From assembly GCA_024362935.1 (NCBI GenBank), contig JANCRA010000009.1, positions 15,879,572 to 15,943,571 of the forward strand: 64,000 nt of DNA, given 5' to 3'. The notes below the pieces were generated by a model. The model ran no database searches, was not told the DNA's origin, and was given only the letters and a program-made list of their open reading frames with translations. Source of the stretch: Setophaga petechia. Its lineage: Eukaryota; Chordata; Aves; Passeriformes; Parulidae. Of the stretch, positions 14,837-27,334 are shown piece by piece (position 1 is the stretch's first letter; every line of letters starts with the position of its first letter). The translations under genes and the position numbers were made by a program.

Positions 14837-15445
14837 CCACAAACATTGGTAATAGTACAGTTCAGTAACTTATTTTTGGTGTACACAGAGCACTGTTTTT
14901 TGTTACATGTTTAAAGGTGCTGCAATGTAATGCTGGTTTTATTTTGTTATTCACTACAGCCCTTGAGAAATCTGATTATTAGTTCACATTCTTTTTTTTA
15001 TAGTTTGTAATACTTTTAGTAATGTCATGCTCAACATGTATGTTCAACATTAGCTTTTTGTAAAAAAATTTTTAAAAATAAAAAAATAGAAGGATAACGT
15101 TAAATGAAATGATTTTTTTTGCTGGATCAGCCACATTAAACATAAATTCAAACATTTTCCAGTGGGATGCTGTTACACTTGTCTACTTGACAGCACAGTG
15201 AAACTGCAATTTAACTTACAGAATACAAAGGAAAATAAACAACAGCAAGCTTGCTGATACAGCTGATACAGCTGTGATAGTGTTATAATACAAAAACAAA
15301 AAATCACAATGAGGTCTGCCTCAGTTTTGAGTAAATTATAAAGGCCTCGATCTCGAAGAAATGTGACAGTTGGAAAATGAGACTGCTTCTGATTGTGGAG
15401 ACCTATTATTATTATTTTTGCTATTAAATTAAGTGCCATAAATTT

Positions 15446-15451
15446 AATAAA
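15446..15451 (+). terminator. SACS: Candidate SACS poly(A) signal AATAAA
   Basis: A canonical AATAAA is followed about 30 bases later by a GT/T-rich stretch beginning near 15480, as expected for a cleavage and polyadenylation site. It gives a 3' UTR of about 1.6 kb. Other AATAAA copies nearby (around 15074, 15234, 15683 and 15730) are competing candidates. Confidence 0.45.
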
Positions 15452-15470
15452 GAAAAATGCAAACAAATAT

Positions 15471-18400
15471 TTCAGTCCGATGTGTTTTGGTTTTATAATG
15501 TAAACTAACTTTACCTATTATTTGGAGCTTTATATAGGTAAATACACAATCTTTTTTTTATTAATTCTAAATAATTGTACAAATATTAAAATACTATTGA
15601 AAAGGAAACTTGCCTTTTTTTTTTTTGCAATGACAAATGTTTGCAGTTTTCTCAAACAAATGTACATTTTGCTGGTTTTTTTTGCAATAAATAGCATGTA
15701 AGTAAAACACAAAACCTGGTCTGCCATGAAATAAATCAGTTTAGTTAATTTCCTGTGTTTTTAAAATAGATTCCTTTGTGCTTCTAGCTTTGTGCATTAA
15801 GTCAGATGAATAGTCTTTAGACTAAGCAAAATACTTGAAAAGGAAACAGTTTTCATGCTTTTCATTTTAAATGGAGCTAAAACATAAGGTCTCATGGAAG
15901 CATGCAAAAGTGTGTGAGCTCTTGAGGAAGAAAATCTACTAAGTGTATAACTGTGTTTTATAAGCAACTTATGTTGCCATACCAGTATTATTATTATTAT
16001 GAACTGTTATAATGGCTGTGCAGAATCACTAAAGTATTTTAACTTTAATTTTGTTTAGTTTGTATATTCTGTTGAGCGCTGACACTGAGAAAGAAAATAG
16101 TCCCAGTTCTTAAGAAGCTAATGGGCTGAAACAATTTTAAAGTCTGAGCCAAGTTAAGAAAGAAAACTGGAATGACACAGCAAATGAATTAATTCTGTTA
16201 TTCCTGAATTGAAACTAACAATAAAATTTACAGATGACTGCAGAGGGACAGGCAAGAGAGGTGTCTCTGTTGGAAGTCTCTCAGTTTCTTATTTGCTTAA
16301 CTCACTGTAACAGCTAACATAAATAAAGAGGCTTTGTGAGACCAGGAAAACATGTTCTGACAGAACATGACTTTGTAAGTGTCATTTAATTCCTGATTGA
16401 AAAGAAAAACAAATAAATAAAATGCTTAATTGATTCTTCCTTTTGGCTCAGCTGGGAGACTTGACAATGTGTCTATGACAGTTATGGAGGCTTAGAACAG
16501 TTAGGATGTGATGATTCTGTACTAAGCATCTGTAGAAGTAAATGTTAGCATGTAGGTTCCACAAAAATACATTTAGCAAGTAATTCTGCACATAAAATGA
16601 CTTCTCACTGGAGGAAATATCTTTTCATTCAGGTCTATCTCTTGCCTTCCACAGGTACCACCAGTTTATCTAGGAAAAGCAGCTTCAGTTCTTGTCTCCC
16701 AAAATTACAGTTGAGGAGTTTGATTAAAAGTCAGTGGTCTAGGAAGCTGATTCAACTATACACAGAGCAGCTTAAATCTAAGGAACTGCAGTTGGAATAA
16801 GCCTTGATAGTCATGTTACTATCTTGTGCTTTAAAAGCTTTCCTCTCAAACAATGAAGTGTTACACAGCTATTCTAAAAAGCACAGGACACTTGCCTCAA
16901 CAATTAGTGACAAGAAAAAATTCCTTCTGTTTGTTTGTGGTTTTGTTCTGTTTTGTTTGTTTTTTTGTTAAGGACATAGATTTTTGTGTAGCTGACTACC
17001 AGAAGAATAAATGGTTTATTGTGTAAAAAATGAAGTTTTACAATATTTGTACTCAAATCATTATCAGTAAAGTTACTGTAATGATTTGTGAAATAGGGTT
17101 TAAAATTTACTATAAGGACTGCATTCACTTGGAACTGGTATACTTGGGTTGCTTTAAAAAAGGCTATAATTAAATTTATTGTAATTGCTCCAATTAAAGT
17201 AGAGGAATGTAGTACCACCTTTGAGATTTTCTGTTGCTGGATCTAAACCCTTTGAGAAAGGCTGGATTGGTCCTGGGGAACAAAGGAAGAACTAATAGTT
17301 CAAAAATAAATAAACCTGGCAGCCAAAGTAAATGTTTTCATTTGAAGAAGACACACATTTTTTTTGACACATGAAGGGTTTTGTCAATGAATTTTGATCA
17401 AAACTATTTATCTTTTCTTTGGCTTGTTTTCTGGACAATTAATTCAGTAGCACTGCAGTAATTTCTTTGTTTACATTCACCCACTACTGATTAAGACAAA
17501 CGAATTCTAGATGTCCAATGAAACCTAATTGTAAAGCATTTTCTAAATTCTTCTAAGTATATTTTTAGATGGGACCAAGAATTTTGTTCATATTTTAAAA
17601 TAAATTACATTTCACATTCTTAGTCTTGTATAAACAATTTTGTTTTAAAAATGAAAACATTCATTTAAGCTGTGTTTCATTTGAATACAAAAGCAGAAGG
17701 AGATTGTTCAAAATGTATAAAGTTTATTCAAGAACTTGGTTTCCAATTCTTGCAATTTCCTTTTGCATAAAGCTATATAAAGATAGACAACTGCAAATAC
17801 TAAAGGACTGTGGAATGGAAAAAAAAAGGCTTGTGTTTGCGCAATCACCAGTGAAGTTTTTCTATCATTTTTCCACTGTGTAACAATTGCAACCAGTTGC
17901 AAGAACAGCTGTAAATAATTCTTTTTGAGGGAGTAAATATGCAAACAAATCAGTTCACTATGCTGTTAGTGATTTTTTTCCTCTTCTCCATTTGGATAAT
18001 GCTTTTGGAAATAAACTAGAGAACTGCATACTCTCACTTTCCTGTGCCATAATTTTCTGTTACTCTAATTAATTACTGTAGTTTGATTCAAGTAGAAACA
18101 GTAATTTTGAAGTATTAAAGAGGGGGAAATAGACATCCACATAGAGATATCAGAAATTATAATTTAGTGATGTATGACCTATGTTGAGATTAACAGCAAT
18201 TCAGATTGTAGCATCAGCTGATAATACTCTGGTAATGTTAGCATAAATTTTGTTTCTCTACTAACCACACCCAAAAGAAAAAAATAGTCAGTGACAAGAT
18301 GTTGTTAGCCATGCTTTATGTGCACAACTTCTATACTGGAACAATACTTCTGATGTCAGTGTTGTAGCATAATGAAGAATCAAATTTAAGCAAAGAAAAT

Positions 18401-20760
18401 GATCAAGTTGGTGATTTGTGTGATGGCAGTGCTAAGGGTACAGCAGACCTCTTCAGGTTTTGGTACTACTTAGACTCCACCTGTGAAATGAAGCAAGTCC
18501 AGAAGATTTATCTTCACAAGCAAGGTGGTAGTTATTGCAGTGTCTAAACGAAGTGCCATCCTGCTTAATAGCATTACCAGCCATGGGACTGTACCCTGAT
18601 TTTCCTAGCTCTTTAGGGGTCAGGCTGTTCTTGCCTGGAAAGCCTCAGTTAAGTCCCTTGCTGTGAATTAACTGGCAAATCACATTTTAAAATGTGGCTC
18701 CAAAACCAAAGCTTAAAATGTATAACTTGAAGTGCTGTGCTTCTACTGCCAGCAGAACAAGGAGATTTTAACTATTTTGCAGTATCTGGCTAACATTTAG
18801 GGGTTAGATTAGTGGATTATTTGTTTGATACTCCATGGAAACACGCATATGTTCCTTGATGTCAAAACAATTTCTAAGGACTCGAGCCCGGTTTTGCTGT
18901 TAATACTACACCTGTAAGAGACTGCTGACATTACAGTTCTCCAACTTAGTTGTAGCAGCAATTTTTAGGTATCTGGCACATGCAAGGGCATTTGCTGACC
19001 TTTATTTCAGTACTCAAACTTTCTATCCAGTGAAGTCTGCTTGTGTTTTGCTTTGCAAAAGCTTGTGCATGGAGCTGCAACCACCTAAATTGACTTTAAA
19101 GGAATACTGAAGACAGGTTTCTGTTAAAGTGTACCTCAGCTGAGGGCTTAGCCTTAGAGACAGATAAAGTCAAGAGATACAGTTGTGGAGATAAACAAAC
19201 AGCCTTGGACTCACTCCTGAAGACAGGAGTAAGTGAATGAGTCTAAGCCCAAGAAAAGTCAATTTCAGATAGGGAAGATGTGTGGCTTCCTACTTTTCCT
19301 CTAGGCAGTGTAAGAGCAGTTGGAGCACTCTCCAGATAACATGTGAACTTGCTTCACTCACCTAAGCTCACCTTAAATGTTTCCTACTTGCTCTACTGGA
19401 GTTCTTGGGGGTTTGCATTAATTGCTGAGGGCTCCACCCTGCTGCTGAAGGGCAGTTTCAGTTCTGTACATCAGACTCTTGGAGAAATTGCAAAGGAGAA
19501 GCGGGGACTGCCCTGGGCTTTTCCACAATAATAGTGGAAAATATTAATGTGGGACTCTCTTTCTCAGCTCAGGCTTTTGTGTGTACCTGGGGATCTCATT
19601 CAAGTGATGGTTTTCTTCCCTTGTTCACCAGAGCTGAAGTAGCAAGTTTGTTAGTAGTTATTTTGTCCTGATTCTTTTGTTTTAAGGATGGTGATTATTT
19701 TTTTTTTCCGAAAGGTGGACAGTTGTGGTTTGCTAACACTATGGGTTAAAATCCTTCTGTAAATGGACACCAAGGCACTATGTGATAGCTCCTTCCTGGA
19801 TAATAAGATCATAAAGTATATACAAAACAGCATCACAGGAATTTAAAACCCATGAGGTTTAAACAACAGACTATTAAATACAAATCTTGCTACCCAGAGG
19901 TGTGCAAACAATTTATTTGTGTTCAGTGCAACACTGTACAGGGGAATGGGTCTTCAGTTGTGTTTCTTTACAAGGCCAATAAACGGTTTGTCAGCTCTGG
20001 TGAGCATTTATTTTGTATCCAAAATCCTAATGTAAAAAATAACAGTTTTACTCTCTCTGTTTGTGATGGAGTCCCAGTCTGACAGGATCAGAAATACCAG
20101 TAAACAGGTGCAGATGGGAATGAAATATTCCTCTTAGTTGAAATCTGTGGGCTTCATTAAATGATTTTTTCCCACTGCCCAAAGAGTTCCTTGTGTCAGA
20201 CAATCTGAAGACATATTTTTTTTTTTGTTTACTAGTCCAGCTGGCACAACAGATTGCCTTGTTGAATTAGCATGTCCTAAAATAAAAAAAGATTTGATTG
20301 AATATGATGGTAAAGGCAGTAGAACAAACAATGCTGTTATAAAATATACTAACATACTTCTCTGTTTTATAGTGAATGGATCTGAGACAGAGAGGCCTTC
20401 ATGACTCCTGGAGCTTTTTGCATTAGGTATTTTTATACGAATCTCAGTAAGAAGCAAATCAGCATATGTGTTGCCAAATTAAAACAGAAAGCTATCAACA
20501 AATTAACATCTTTTACACAGAACTCACACAAATACCACATTTTTCTATCTTGTGTTATTGCAAGAACAAAATTGCATAGACCATTTGCTGGCACTTTCTG
20601 AATTTTCCAAATAATGCTTTGTCTTACAAATAATTCAAGTAGTTCCCTCAATTTCCTTTCACCCACTAATACAGTAAGTGTTTACATCTAGTGAGAGGAA
20701 AAACCCATGGATCTCAAAAATATGAACAATGACATAATCATCTGACTGAATAACAGTTCA
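15471..20760. other. Intergenic region between convergent SACS and SGCG
   Basis: This is the space between the tails of the two genes. Open frames here are all under about 110 codons, overlap on both strands and resemble no protein I know. I see no CR1 tail, LTR or tRNA. It may hold extended 3' UTRs of either gene, for example if SGCG uses one of the minus-strand AATAAA motifs at 20007-20012 or 19912-19917. Confidence 0.6.
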
Positions 20761-21037
20761 GCAAGGAAACATATTTGTTTTATTTTTTATACTCTCTGTA
20801 AGGCTGAGTGTTACTGACAAAACATGTAATTTGATTCAAGTCATTCTTCTGAAGTGGAAATGTCATTTGTGCTCTTCTTCCCCTTACACCCTGTATTCCA
20901 GAACTGTAGATGCAGATTTGTTTCCTAAATTTTAAGTACTTGGTTTCTAAAATGCTGAAAAATATGCTTTCAGTAATGCTCTTTAGGAATAATACAAAAC
21001 CCAGATGCCCAAGGGGGTGTGTGGCCTTTTGGGTGCC
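20760..21037 (-). other. SGCG: SGCG 3' untranslated region (end inferred)
   Basis: This lies directly after the TGA at 21038-21040 on the - strand. It is AT-rich after the first 40 bases and has no coding frame. The far end depends on which poly(A) signal is used and is inferred. Confidence 0.45.
20779..20784 (-). terminator. SGCG: Candidate SGCG poly(A) signal (AATAAA on the - strand)
   Basis: The + strand reads TTTATT here, so the - strand carries AATAAA about 255 bases after the SGCG stop codon. The downstream GT-rich element is only moderate. Alternative signals at 20007-20012 and 19912-19917 would give 3' UTRs of about 1.0-1.1 kb, so the choice is uncertain. Confidence 0.35.
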
Positions 21038-21211
21038 TCACTGGCAGACTCGGCTGTATTCCTGGCAAGTGGAGCCCACGCCGGCCACTGACAAGTAGAG
21101 CTTTCCATCTGGACACACACAGATTTCATAGAGCCCCTGAGAAATCCCAGATCCACCCCTTGTACCCTCAGGCAGCTTGGGCAGTCGCACGGTTTCAGCA
21201 TCCAGCAAAAG
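21038..21211 (-). CDS. SGCG: Gamma-sarcoglycan, terminal coding exon (human exon 8)
   Basis: The last coding exon has its acceptor (pyrimidine tract then ACAG) directly above 21211 and its stop TGA at 21038-21040. It encodes 57 residues, from [16 protein letters not shown] to the tail ending in SRVCQ. This is the extracellular C-terminus with the cysteine-rich EGF-like motif. The two cysteines of ICVCPDG and the two near the end fall at the positions of human C265, C267, C283 and C290. In human these are important for complex assembly. The last residue is Q where human has L. The segment about WGPSGSSQS in human is the most diverged part (TRGGSGISQ here) but keeps its length. Confidence 0.97.
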   Translation of the reverse strand, partial: LLLDAETVRLPKLPEGTRGGSGISQGLYEICVCPDGKLYLSVAGVGSTCQEYSRVCQ

Positions 21212-21419
21212 CTGTGTGGGAAAAAGCAGGAGAAACGAGGTTATTAGAGATGGTAAAGCAATAATGTGCCATGAGACAAGTTGAATTTGGCTAGGCAGAG
21301 GCTTAAGAACTGCCTTTTACACAGGACTTGTTATATACAAAGTTTCTCTGAGCTCTAGGCTCTTGGCAGACATAAACAAAGGACAGGAATAAGCTGGTGC
21401 CCATCCCCTTCTTAGCAGA

Positions 21420-22178
21420 GAACTCGTGAAGTTCAACAAGGCCAAGTGCAGTGTCCTGCACCTGTGTTGGGGTAATCCCCAAAATGGATACAAGCAGGGT
21501 GATGAACGGATTGAGAGAAGCCCTGAGGAGAAAGATGTGGGGGTATTGACAAATGAAAACCTAGGTATGAGCCAGCAATGTGTGCTTGCAGCCCAGAAAA
21601 TCAATCATATCCCGGGCTGCAACAGGAGCAAGGGCAGGGGCAAGGGAGGGAATTCTGCCCATGCAGCTCTGCTCTGGTGAGAGCTCACCTGCAGTGCTGC
21701 ATTAGCTCTGGGGCCCCCAAAATAAGAAAGACATAGGTCTGTTGAAGTGATTTAAGAGGAGTGACACGAAGATGCTCAGAGGGATGGAGCACCTCTCCTA
21801 TGAGGAAAGGCTGAGAGAATTGGAATTGTTCAGCATGGAGAAGAGAAGGCTCTGGGGAGACCTCATTGCAGCCTTCCAGTACTTAAAGAGGGCCTACAAG
21901 AAAGCTGGGAAGAGACCCTTTATGAGGCATACTGGTTTTAAACTGAAAGAAGACAGATTTAGATTAGATATAAAAAAGAACTTCTTTCAGTGGTGAGGCA
22001 CAGAACAGGCTGCCCAGAGAAATTGTGGATGACCCATGACTGGAAGTTTTCAAGGCCAGATTGGATTGAGCTCTGAGCAGCCTGGTCAATTTGAAGCTGT
22101 CCCTGGCCATGGGAGGGGAAATTGGACCTGGATGATGTTTAAGGTCCCTTCCAGCACAATTCACTCTATGATTCTAAG
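21420..22178 (+). mobile_element. CR1 LINE, 5'-truncated 3' end
   Basis: This is a degenerate CR1 non-LTR retrotransposon lying antisense inside SGCG intron 7. The 5' part decodes to the C-terminal piece of CR1 ORF2, including the hallmark SPEEKDVGVLTNENLGMSQQ at 21510-21569. The middle part matches the CR1 3' region (GAAAGGCTGAGAGAATTGG and AGATTTAGATTAGATATA). It ends in the CR1 tail TTCACTCTATGATTCTAAGG. About 760 bases remain of the roughly 4.5 kb element. The start is approximate. The coding frame is interrupted, so the copy is dead. Confidence 0.92.
21426..21680 (+). pseudogene. CR1 ORF2 (reverse transcriptase protein) C-terminal remnant
   Basis: An 84-codon open stretch lies inside the CR1 copy and retains the family's C-terminal pattern: KFNKAKC, then CWGNPQN, EEKDVGVLTNENL and MSQQCVLAAQKIN. 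Intact CR1 ORF2 encodes an endonuclease plus reverse transcriptase of around 1,000 residues. Only its extreme C-terminus is present here, so it has no enzymatic function. Confidence 0.85.
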
Positions 22179-22730
22179 GTAAGTGATAGGGTCCCTGCCT
22201 GTGCAGAGAAGAGCAGGACACAAGCACTGCTGCTGGACCCAGGTCTATCCTGGCCTGAGTGCTGAGGCCTCACCATGGAGCCAGCTGGTTATGGATGGAT
22301 GTGGGTTGGCCTGTAGTTCCTCTGTGGAAGAACTGGCACAGTACAGCCTTGCAGAGGGGATAAATAGGCTGCTGCAGCTACCTGCTGTTAATGATGTCTG
22401 CAGAGTTTCACTTCTTAATTTTGCCACTCTGGGGCTGTGTCTGCTTCTGAGCCAAAGTTCCCTACTGGGGTGCCTGGGAATCATTGTGCTAGTAGGGAGC
22501 TAAGCAGTATTCAAGTTTCATTAGAAAGCATTTCTCTAAGCTAATACAACATTATGTCTGTTGGTAGTGTTATTTGCATAAATAAAACTTTTATAATTGG
22601 CACTATTAATTTTAATATCCTGCCACCTAAAACCTGAGGAATTAAATTAACAGAACTTGAAAAAAAGACTTGAAGTTACAGTCACACAGAAGATCAACCA
22701 CAGTTACGGAAAAGAAGGGCTTGTACTCAC

Positions 22731-22854
22731 CACGCCATCACTGCTGTGTAGTTTGATATCCATCTGGGAAAGCGCTTCAATATTCCCAGCTTGTGCTTTA
22801 ATATGAATTCCTCGTGGTGCATCCATGCTCAGAGATCGAGTTGGTGATTCCAGC
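22731..22854 (-). CDS. SGCG: Gamma-sarcoglycan, internal exon (human exon 7)
   Basis: A 124-base exon with acceptor TTTTAG before 22854 and donor GTGAGT after 22731. Its first base completes an AGG codon started in the previous exon. The peptide runs from [16 protein letters not shown] through [11 protein letters not shown] to KLHSSDGV, part of the extracellular beta-rich domain of the sarcoglycan family. Compared with human, MDILFHSSDGM is [11 protein letters not shown] here. The exon ends exactly on a codon boundary and joins LLLDAE in the next exon. Confidence 0.97.
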
Positions 22855-24337
22855 CTAAAAGTAGGAGCAGAAAATTGGACAGTAGCACAAACTCATACAT
22901 TCCTTTATTTTAGAAAAATAAGTAAACATTGAACAAGCTCTTGCAGGCTCTGAAGTCATACAAAAGATGCATTTTCCTTTCCTTCAGGCAGACTTGAAAA
23001 ACGATGCAGCTATTTTGAAAACCAACAAAGTATCCCAAATGAAAAATACAGATTAATTAATATTTAATAATTAATTAATAATACAAATGCAAGGTATTAT
23101 TTCATACATAACTGCAGATTATTTCAGTATAACAGTAACCTAATCTTTTAACCTGAAACCCAGTTTTACATTAGTTTCAATTTGTTTTAATTTTTGACAT
23201 AATAAGACATTGAAATAAATACAATTAATACAGTCTGGAACTTTTAAAAATCAACGAGATTTCTGACACTGCAATTAGCTAGAGCAAGATTTCACTCTTT
23301 GTGTGTGTGTGTTGTTTAACTAGATGACATCTGCAACTTAAAAACTGTTAATTTGAAATAAAAATTATACAGTATAACAAACGGAGTTGCAAACCCTGCA
23401 GTGCCACAAGATGGCAGGAAGGCACTGTAATCACCTCACCCGATCAGCTGTGCAGGAATAATGATTTTTAGTTTTCAAAGAGATAAGGCTTTGTTTCTTC
23501 ACAATTTTGGTATCATTTCCATGCTAAGTAGAAGGGATAGAAGTATACTAAATAAAAATCATGAGAAGGAAAAAAAAACCCCAATCCTAGCAAAAAGCTA
23601 GTGATTATGTTGCTTCTTTTGACCATTACCTAGAACTGCTTCATCTGGAGGCACTGCAGGATCAGAAACGATACCTATTAGATTTTACTTATGAATATTC
23701 ACTTACCCTTCGTGAAGACATCAGCCAATACTAAACAGGTGAATATGGAGGCTAGAGAAAGTGAGACAACTGTGGTCCCTGTTTACATTGCTGGCTTTCC
23801 TATTCTCTGGACACATACCAAAGAATGTGGGCTGTATCCACACTGCAGGACAGACACACTTGTTCCCAAGCCACTATGTTTTCTAGAAATGCAGAGGCGT
23901 GTGTGTATGTGCATGCACTCCCAGCAGACGTCGTGCTGGCTCCACAGGAGCTCCACAGCTGCCAGACCGGGCGAGTGGAAGCTGTGCCCAAGTAGGTCTT
24001 TCACTGGGAATGCATTGTGTAGTGAGTCCAGACTCTGACTGCCAATTATTGGCAGGAATTAGCTGTCTAATTTACTGAGACTCAAGTCTTCATTTTCTTT
24101 TTGTTTTCCTGTTACTTCATTAAAACCAGAATGTAAAAGAAGACAGTTTGTGCTTGTGCGAAAGTTCAGTTGTATTTTTGAGTTCTGAAGAAGTTAAATC
24201 CAGCTGATAACTTAAAACCTAAATCCATGATATCTAAGCACAGTCACTGAAACTTCATTTTTTATCCTCAAATCTGAAAATAGCTCAAGCAATATTGGCT
24301 TATCACTGCTGGCCAGAGTTAGCAGAAGATTCTATCT

Positions 24338-24397
24338 TCTCAGATCTTGAAAGGTCCCTTCCAACCCAAACCATTCTACGACTTTACATTTCTATGA
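24338..24397 (+). mobile_element. CR1 3' tail fragment
   Basis: About 60 bases match the last part of CR1: the AAAGGTCCCTTCCAACCCAA motif followed by a CCATTCTACGA and TTTCTATGAT tail. Too short to assign a subfamily. Confidence 0.75.
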
Positions 24398-27191
24398 TCT
24401 GCCTCTCCCTGATACCTCCTGACTTCATCACCTTCAATTAGTTTAAACTCCAGACTGATAAATAAATAAAATACTAACAATGGGTAAATGCATCATGGCC
24501 CCATATTGAGACCATATCCATATACAATTTAATGCCTCACCCCATGAACCTGAGATAGCACAAACTTCAGTCCTGATTATGCCTTGTACCAGGTCATGAG
24601 AATGAGTTCTGAATCAGACAACCAATATAGTATTAGTAATCTTTATTATGCAGTGTTTGGAATTTAACAACTTTTGTATGAATTTTTGCTTTAGATCTCT
24701 AAATTTATACCTCTATGAAATAGAAAATCAGCTCTTCCTTGAGTGATTAATGTGGGTGCTCTGCTTCATGGGAATATTTTTCAGGGCACATTTGTATGTA
24801 TTATATACTGAAAAATTAAAAAAGTTTCTATTTTCAATCTTTAAAATTTAATGTATTTTCATAAATTAGTGTCAAAGTAGTTAAATATAACTTTGTCATA
24901 GTTTGTCTTAACAAAAAGCTTTAAAGTCTGAAATACCTCATGTTCTTTTGTAATGCATTTCACCTACATAAGCAAACTATACGTAGGCATAATTTTTTAT
25001 TTTTAAACTCCATTAAATATCACAAGACAGCAGACTGGGACAAACTTCTGAGAGTATATCAGACCTGGACTTTAAAAAGCAATCAAACACAAGAGAAATA
25101 TTTCTTACTGTCTACCAAAATTAATGCTGGCACGAAGCCTACATACTTCGGAAGCACTTAGATTTATGATATGACATACACATAATTTAAATTACATGGC
25201 AGAACTACATTTGCTATATTAATCACAAACCTAAATTTCTGCTGTTTATACAGGTCCTATTTCTAGATTAACTCAGCCTGGATTTGCCTAATTAAGCACG
25301 TCATTGAAGCTTCCTGGCAATGCAAAATGTTGTGATGTGAACTGTAATATGTGAGATTCTAGCAAAGGCAAGAGTCAGTAACACTAATGATGCATTTCTT
25401 TGTACAGTAGTCAAAGGTTTGGTGTCTAGAGTCCAGATGCACTCAAAGGGAAATGGGCACCTAGTGTAGAAGCAGCCTAGGTTGAACCTTGACTTTGAAT
25501 GTCCCTTCTCAGTCCCCACACTGATGTGTGTCTCTCAGGTGTCCTGACAAAACAAGAATTCAGTTTGTTTGCAAATGATGGAGTGTGCTTGGAGAGTAAG
25601 AGGGAAGAAATTATTTGTCTTAAGAGTTTTTGGTCACTTTATAATGTTTGAATTTGTGCATTAGAATAATGAGGGAATATATTGTTACCAGTCACTTTAT
25701 ATTTTTTTTTAAACTTACAGACACATGAATTACATTTAAGAGGATGAAGTGAATGATCTTTTCCATCTAGGGGAATTAATCTCATAGATTAATAATGTGC
25801 TGTCCTAAATGTGACATCTGTCACAGCCTCTATCTCACTTGGGAAGATGGATTCTGTACTTATGAGTAGCTTCTAGGTACTGCAGTAGCTGCCAGGGTCA
25901 ATTAGCAAGGGGTGTGGTGCAAGAGAAATTGATCTGGGCAGCACAGTATTTGATGCCAAGGACTTGACAGCCCATTATGTGTGTCCTGAGGAGAACTCTG
26001 GACTAGGTGTTGCCAACTGGATGCCCAGAAATGTTGGAGCACATCAGGTGTTCTCCACGAGATCACAGCGTTCAGAATAGTTTGAACAAATGTCACCCTG
26101 TCCATGTCCCCCAAACAGTTCCACAATGAAAATCAAGATGTGGAGAACTCATAGGCCATTGGGAGATTTCTCTCCCAAGCATGTTTCTAATTTGAATTTA
26201 GACACTCAAGTACACATACCCACAGATTGTAAGGCAAAGCAAGCCACACCTGGGCCCACTTTCAGAATAGTTACTTTGCCTTCACCCTGATCCCTGCAGC
26301 CTGAGAAACTGCACCAAGACAGCTTCTGAAAGCCAGGGAAGGGTGAGGGAATAGGTGGTTCCTGGTAATATTTTACAGCTGTCATTTGCTGGATATTGGT
26401 TCTCCACAGTTCAGTGCAATTGATTACAGCAAAGATAGTATTTACTTGTTGGTAAGAGTTCCAGGAGTCAACTATACTGTCATGTCTGGCAGCCAAAGAA
26501 ATTTGGTGCTGAGATGTGCTAAATAATTAATGAAGGTCTGTGTGAAAAAATATTTTGATGGAACCTCGACAGCATCCAGGCTCTGGATCCAAAACCATCC
26601 CAACAACCAAAAGGCTTAGAGATTTCCCTTTTCCTACAAGCATGTTGCTAACTTGTGGAGATGTCAGATCACCTGAAATTGCTCAGTTGGCTGTTAGGGA
26701 GGATGTGAGGGCAGGGACAGCCTGCAGCAGTTCTGGTAAAGAAGCAGGTGACACTGCCTGTGCATGCTGCAGGAATATTGATCTCTTTTTTCATCCTGGT
26801 CTGGCAGGAGTCAGAAGGACGCCTTACAGATCTTTTAAGTTCCACAAGGTATTAGAAAGCTAGTTCTAGCACAGAAGAAAGAGTACCACAAGTTTCCTAC
26901 TACACTTTGGGGTTGCTTGACCCTTAGAGCAGGACTGAGGAATCAGCTTGCTCTTGGGTAATTGTTTATCCTTTCCTTCTGACCCCTTTTTGACCTTTCC
27001 AGCTCAGGAGTCATCATCTCTCCTGAATTCAATGGGAAGAGAATTCAGTGGTATGACCTTAGACAGAAGTTGCCCATCTGTATGCATTCTTCCTAGCACC
27101 TGTCTAAGGAAGATCAGGATTACTGTAACTGGACAGAACAGGTCCAGGATCAACACTAGCTCTAATTTTGTAGTGAACCCAACAACTGTGC

Positions 27192-27334
27192 ATCCCTGGA
27201 AATGTCCAAGGTCAGGTTACACAGAGACTTGAGCAACCTGGTCTAGTGGAAGGTGCACCTGCTCATGACAGGGGGCTGGAAATAGATGACTTTTAAGGAC
27301 CCTTGTAACCCAAACCATTCTATGATTCTATAAT
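27192..27334 (+). mobile_element. CR1 3' end fragment
   Basis: The fragment runs from a CATCCCTGGAAATGTCCAAG segment through GCAACCTGGTCTAGTGGAAG to the CCATTCTATGATTCTATAA tail. This is the standard order at the 3' end of CR1. It is truncated at the 5' side and antisense to SGCG. Confidence 0.88.

Larger units (their letters stand above)
13878..15470 (+). other. SACS: SACS 3' untranslated region (end inferred)
   Basis: AT-rich sequence follows the SACS stop codon and no further coding frame is seen. It contains several AATAAA-type motifs, a TG/TA dinucleotide tract at 14791-14836 and an A-rich stretch near 15060-15090. The end at about 15470 is inferred from the best poly(A) signal. Transcript ends were not measured, and later signals near 15683 and 15730 would lengthen it. 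Confidence 0.55.
21212..22730 (-). other. SGCG: SGCG intron 7
   Basis: The intron starts with GTGAGT below 22731 and ends in the ACAG acceptor at 21212-21215. About half of it is a single CR1 LINE fragment on the + strand (antisense to SGCG). I see nothing else in it. Confidence 0.9.

Noticed and set aside
16597..16800. Possible small gene in the SACS-SGCG interval
   Set aside because: 67 codons, no similarity, and no exon-like signals around it.
22183..22503. 106-codon + strand frame directly after the CR1 tail
   Set aside because: It begins just beyond the CR1 end, has no similarity I recognise and no supporting signals.
23691..24038. 115-codon + strand frame in SGCG intron 6
   Set aside because: Opposed by overlapping frames on the other strand, with irregular composition and no recognisable motif.
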